Source: JAMLIN01 sp964509685 (GTDB lineage: Bacteria > Pseudomonadota > Gammaproteobacteria > Burkholderiales > Burkholderiaceae_E). From it: 8,463 bases of DNA. The stretch covers positions 1-8,463 of the forward strand of contig CAZDYQ010000119.1 in the NCBI GenBank assembly GCA_964509685.1, given 5' to 3'. A program made the translations under genes and the position numbers. The notes under the pieces were generated by a model. The model did no database searches. It was given only the letters and a program-made list of their open reading frames with translations, and was not told the DNA's origin. Of this stretch, positions 5,725 through 8,463 are shown in pieces; the first letter of the stretch is position 1; the number at the start of each line of letters is the position of its first letter.

Positions 5725-6930
5725 ATGTCGATCGATTGCGCCATGATCCGCCCGTCGCCCGCGCGCCCGTGCGCGCGCGTCGCGTTCCTTCTCGCCGTCG
5801 CCATGTTGCTCGCCGCCTGCGCCGGTCCGCGCGGCGGCACGGGATCCGGTAGCGGCGCGTCGGGTGGCGGCTACTACCTGGACGACGGCCCCGGCGGCGC
5901 GGAGCCCACCGATGTCTCGCTCATCGCCGACGCGGTGCCGCGCGACGAACCCATCCGCCTGGCCAACAGCCGGCCGTACGAGGTCTTCGGCACGCGCTAC
6001 GTACCGATGCGCGCGCGCACGCCCTATCGCGAGACCGGCATCGCCTCCTGGTACGGGCGGCGATTCCACGGCAAGCCGACGGCGAGCGGCGAGCCCTACG
6101 ACATGTACGCCATGACGGCCGCGCACCGGACGCTGCCGCTGCCGAGCTACGTGCGTGTCACCAACCTGTCCAACGGTCGTTCGGTGATCGTGCGCGTGAA
6201 CGATCGCGGACCGTTCATGAAGAACCGGCTCATCGATCTCTCGTGGACGGCCGCGAAGAAGCTCGGCTTCATCGAGCAGGGCCATGCGCGCGTGCGCGTC
6301 GAGCTGGTCCTGCCCGGCGAGGAACCCGCGCCGCGGGAGGATGTCGCGTCGGCATCGGTCGCGCCATCCGCCACGACGACCGCGGACGCTTCGCTTCCTG
6401 CCCCGGGCGCGCTCGCGACGAACACGGGCGCGCCGGGCACCGCGCTCGCGGCCGCGCAGGCCACCACCGCGCCTGCGGGCGCGGGCCCGGCCGAGGGCGG
6501 GTCGTCGGGCGACTCGCCGCGCGGCTTCGCACCCGTCGCCTCCGACGCCGCCGACTCGTCCGGGCGGCGGGCCGAAGATTCGCGTGATGGCGATTCCTCC
6601 ACGGGCAGCTTCGTGCGCGTCGATGCGTCGCCGCGGGACGACGGGTTCGCGGTCCGCAGGGCCATCGACGAGGCCCCGCCCGCCGGGCCGGCGCACTACC
6701 TGCAGCTGGGCGCCTACGAATCGCGCGCAGGCGCGATCGCCGCCCTCGCGGACCTGGGGCGTCGCCTCGACTGGCTCGGCGGCACGCTGTCGATCCATCC
6801 CGAGAACGGCCAGTACAAGATCCATGCCGGCCCATGGGCCGATGCGGCGCAGGCGCGCCAGGTGGCGGAGAGGATCCGCGCGGAAACGCGCATCGAGGCG
6901 TTCGGCGTGCGCCGCGAGCCGGGCCGGTGA
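5725..6930 (+). CDS. rlpA: Septal ring lytic transglycosylase RlpA, lipoprotein
   Basis: The 401-residue protein is an outer-membrane-type lipoprotein that, by family knowledge, cleaves peptide-free septal glycan during cell separation. The lipobox is L29-A30-A31-C32, behind the hydrophobic core FLLAVAMLL. The double-psi beta-barrel domain spans about 104-194. Residues E123, H134 (in TAAHRTLP) and D160 (in VNDRGP) match in identity and spacing the residues I recall as E120, H131 and D157 of the Pseudomonas aeruginosa enzyme. A low-complexity Ala/Gly/Ser/Pro linker (about 195-320) follows. The C-terminal SPOR domain (about 324-397, HYLQLGAYESRAGAIAA onward) targets denuded glycan. It is somewhat longer than the 340-360 residues usual for the family because of the linker. 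The ATG directly follows the SDR stop (TGAATG). A shorter signal peptide from the ATG at 5743 is possible. Confidence 0.95.
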   Translation: MSIDCAMIRPSPARPCARVAFLLAVAMLLAACAGPRGGTGSGSGASGGGYYLDDGPGGAEPTDVSLIADAVPRDEPIRLANSRPYEVFGTRYVPMRARTPYRETGIASWYGRRFHGKPTASGEPYDMYAMTAAHRTLPLPSYVRVTNLSNGRSVIVRVNDRGPFMKNRLIDLSWTAAKKLGFIEQGHARVRVELVLPGEEPAPREDVASASVAPSATTTADASLPAPGALATNTGAPGTALAAAQATTAPAGAGPAEGGSSGDSPRGFAPVASDAADSSGRRAEDSRDGDSSTGSFVRVDASPRDDGFAVRRAIDEAPPAGPAHYLQLGAYESRAGAIAALADLGRRLDWLGGTLSIHPENGQYKIHAGPWADAAQARQVAERIRAETRIEAFGVRREPGR

Positions 6931-6941
6931 GCCCGCCCGGC
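6918..6941. terminator. Candidate bidirectional hairpin between convergent rlpA and rsmI
   Basis: GCCGGGC (6918-6924) pairs perfectly with GCCCGGC (6935-6941) around a 10-nt loop that contains the rlpA stop codon. It occupies the 13-nt convergent spacer, where a shared terminator would be expected. Neither side shows a T-run, so intrinsic termination would be weak. Position supports the call; composition makes chance a real alternative. Confidence 0.35.
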
Positions 6942-6943
6942 GT

Positions 6944-7840
6944 TCAGTCGTCGTTCGCCGTCGGCGCTTCGCCGGCGAGCGACAGCAGGCGTTCGTACAG
7001 TTCGCGACGCGGCCGGCCGGTGAGCGCCTGGGCGAGTCGGCTCGCGCGACTGGGCGGCATGTGCTCGAGCAGGCGCGCGAGCAGCGCATCGAGCGTCGTC
7101 TCGATGCGCACCTCCCCGGGCGGCGCCGCGCGCGCGGGCGCGGCATCGATCGCGATCACGAACTCGCCGCGCGAGCGGTTCGGGTCGGCGTCGAGCCACG
7201 CGAGCGCTTCGCCCGCCCGCATCGCGATCGATTCCTCGAAGCGCTTGGTCAGTTCGCGGCCGACCACGATCTCCCGGTCGTCGCCCAGCGACTCGGCGAT
7301 CGCGGCGAGCGTGGCGCGAATGCGGTGCGGCGACTCGTACAGCACGATGGCATCGGTCGCGTCGCGCCAGGCCGAGATCGCCTCGGCGCGAGCCTGCGCC
7401 CGCGTCGGGAGGAAGCCGACGAAGCGGAACGATTCGGCGCGAAGCCCGGCGATGGAGACCAGCGCGGCGACCGCCGACGGACCGGGCACCGTCCACACGC
7501 GCACGCCGGCGAGGCGCGCCGCGCGCACGATGCGCGCGCCCGGATCGCTGATGCCCGGCGTGCCGGCATCGGAAACGAGCGCGATCGCGTCGCCCGCCTG
7601 GGCGCGCGCGACGATCTCCTGCGCCGCGGCCTGCTCGTTGTGCTCGTGGGCGGCGATCATCGGCGTCGATGCGCCGATCGAATCGAGCAGCACGCGCGTC
7701 GTGCGCGTGTCCTCCGCGGCGACGAGGTCGGCATTGCGCAGGACATCCGCGGCCCGCCGGCCTAGGTCGGACAGGTGACCGATCGGCGTGGCGACTACAT
7801 ATAATCCGGCTTCGAGCCGCCCGGAGGGTTTCTCGTTCAT
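6944..7840 (-). CDS. rsmI: 16S rRNA (cytidine(1402)-2'-O)-methyltransferase RsmI
   Basis: The 298-residue protein is a SAM-dependent methyltransferase of the tetrapyrrole-methylase fold. It 2'-O-methylates C1402 in the decoding centre of 16S rRNA. The family signatures are in order: LYVVATPIG at 13-21, LVAAEDTRTTRVLL at 39-52, HEHNEQ at 65-70, ALVSDAGTPGISDPG at 87-101, VPGPSA at 118-123, and RELTKRFEE at 195-203. E. coli RsmI is 286 residues. The ATG at 7840 is chosen because the conserved LYVVATPIG follows at residue 13 and no other ATG, GTG or TTG lies between. The only upstream in-frame start would be the GTG at 7984, deep in antisense of the next gene. No clear Shine-Dalgarno precedes it. 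Its start codon overlaps that of the divergent LpoA-like gene by 2 nt. Confidence 0.95.
   Translation of the reverse strand: MNEKPSGRLEAGLYVVATPIGHLSDLGRRAADVLRNADLVAAEDTRTTRVLLDSIGASTPMIAAHEHNEQAAAQEIVARAQAGDAIALVSDAGTPGISDPGARIVRAARLAGVRVWTVPGPSAVAALVSIAGLRAESFRFVGFLPTRAQARAEAISAWRDATDAIVLYESPHRIRATLAAIAESLGDDREIVVGRELTKRFEESIAMRAGEALAWLDADPNRSRGEFVIAIDAAPARAAPPGEVRIETTLDALLARLLEHMPPSRASRLAQALTGRPRRELYERLLSLAGEAPTANDD
7775..7805 (+). promoter_or_regulatory. Candidate sigma-70 promoter of the LpoA-like gene, inside rsmI
   Basis: A perfect TATAAT lies at 7800-7805. The best -35 is GTGACC (7775-7780, 4/6) at a long 19-nt spacer. Transcription would start near 7812, giving a leader of about 27 nt with the ribosome binding site GGAGGG at 7823-7828. 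The hexamer overlaps the antisense codons for Leu13-Tyr14 of RsmI, which there use TTA and TAT, rare in this GC-rich DNA. Hexamer and spacing to the gene are seen; activity is inferred. Confidence 0.55.
7823..7828 (+). promoter_or_regulatory. Ribosome binding site of the LpoA-like gene
   Basis: GGAGGG lies 10 nt before the ATG at 7839 and fixes that start. It lies within antisense of the first RsmI codons. Confidence 0.6.
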
Positions 7841-8463
7841 GAAGCGTCGTTCGCTACTTCGAATCCTGGGATCAGGCGCTTCGGTACTGGCCGCCGCGCG
7901 CGGCCCGGGCGTGACGGGATTGTCGGCGCTCGCCAGCGGCGCCGCAAGCGCGGCCGCGCGCTTCGGCCAGGGCGACACGCGCATCGCCCTCCTGCTTCCC
8001 GACGACGAGGGACCCTACCGACGGGCGGCCGAGGCCGTCCTGATGGGCGTTCGCGCGGCCCACGAACTCGACGGCGCGGGCGTGTTCGTCGAGTCCTTCG
8101 ATGTCGACGACGAACGCACCGACCTGGCGGGCCTGCTGCAGCGGATCGCGGGCCGCGGCTTCTCCATCGCCATCGGGCCGGTCACGCGCGCGGGCGTCAA
8201 CCGTCTCGCGGAAGTCGGCTCGCTGCCCCTGCCGGTCCTCACCCTGAACGTGCCGGAGCCCGGCTACATCCTGCCTCCCGGCGCCGTGCAGTTCGGTCTC
8301 CCGATCGAGGACGAGGGCGCCCAGATCGCCCACTTCGCGATCGACCGCGCCATGCGCAAGGGCGGTGCCCTGGTCCCGCGCGCGATCGCGATCGCGGAGC
8401 AGTCCTCCTCGCTCGCGCAGCGCAGCGCCACGGCCTTCCTCGACGCCTGGCGCGATCTCGGCG
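7839..8463 (+). CDS. LppC/LpoA-family penicillin-binding protein activator, 3'-truncated by the window
   Basis: The frame runs from the ATG at 7839 off the window end: 208 codons plus one base. After the N-terminal export region the sequence follows the type 1 periplasmic-binding fold of the LppC/LpoA family, which stimulates penicillin-binding protein 1A in gammaproteobacteria. Visible signatures are IALLLPDDEG near residue 49, AIGPVTRAGVNRLAE, and LPVLTLNVPEPGY. The location, divergent from rsmI, is the usual one for this family. The oddity is the N-terminus: MKRRSLLRILGSG is twin-arginine-like, and the region ends in Ala/Ser-rich ALASGAASAAA. No cysteine occurs anywhere in the visible part, so there is no lipobox, whereas LpoA is normally a lipoprotein. 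Extending the frame upstream does not add a cysteine within the promoter-bounded region. The start is supported by GGAGGG 10 nt upstream and TATAAT 33 nt upstream. The fold assignment is good; the activator role is inferred. Confidence 0.8.
   Translation, partial: MKRRSLLRILGSGASVLAAARGPGVTGLSALASGAASAAARFGQGDTRIALLLPDDEGPYRRAAEAVLMGVRAAHELDGAGVFVESFDVDDERTDLAGLLQRIAGRGFSIAIGPVTRAGVNRLAEVGSLPLPVLTLNVPEPGYILPPGAVQFGLPIEDEGAQIAHFAIDRAMRKGGALVPRAIAIAEQSSSLAQRSATAFLDAWRDLG

Noticed and set aside
4642..7146. An 834-codon minus-strand open frame across dsbA, the SDR, rlpA and the end of rsmI
   Set aside because: It is antisense to recognised genes, with biased Arg/Ala composition and no domain signature; best explained as a GC-content artefact.
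1..8463. Search for a defence system, mobile element, CRISPR array, tRNA or rRNA gene, or biosynthetic cluster
   Set aside because: All coding space is filled by housekeeping, envelope and simple metabolic genes; no transposase, integrase, spaced direct repeats, cloverleaf or shift in codon use was seen.

Overview
The window is ordinary, dense, very GC-rich bacterial chromosome. Synonymous positions are almost all G or C, spacers are short, and there is no sign of a mobile element, phage, RNA gene or CRISPR array. The order argS - SPOR protein - dsbA - short-chain dehydrogenase, with an rsmI / LppC-LpoA-family divergent pair nearby, points to a betaproteobacterium, probably Burkholderiales. 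That assignment rests on remembered synteny and protein style, not on a search.

Layout. Bases 1-1026 hold the C-terminal part of an acyl-CoA synthetase (start outside the window). It runs convergently into a glyoxalase-like VOC protein on the minus strand (1023-1649), and the two stop codons overlap. Divergent from the VOC gene is argS (1689-3488). Then a tight plus-strand block follows: an FtsN-like SPOR membrane protein (3488-4057), dsbA (4173-4838), an SDR oxidoreductase (4849-5724) and the lipoprotein rlpA (5725-6930). After a 13-nt convergent spacer comes rsmI on the minus strand (6944-7840). It is head-to-head with a plus-strand LppC/LpoA-family gene (7839 to the window end), and the two start codons overlap inside a single CATG.

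How the genes fit together. Three products act on septal or periplasmic peptidoglycan: the SPOR protein, RlpA with its own C-terminal SPOR domain, and the LpoA-like protein, whose family activates penicillin-binding proteins. DsbA supplies oxidative folding in the same compartment. ArgS and RsmI serve translation. The acyl-CoA synthetase, VOC and SDR proteins are metabolic enzymes with unknown substrates.

The most interesting signals are regulatory rather than a new system. Three close matches to a sigma-70 -10 hexamer occur in this GC-rich DNA: TACAAT just before argS, TATAAT inside the 3' end of argS, and TATAAT inside the 5' end of rsmI. The two intragenic ones coincide with rare A/T-ending codons such as TTA. 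The LpoA-like protein also has no lipobox cysteine and carries a twin-arginine-like N-terminus. I see no convincing undescribed multi-gene system here.
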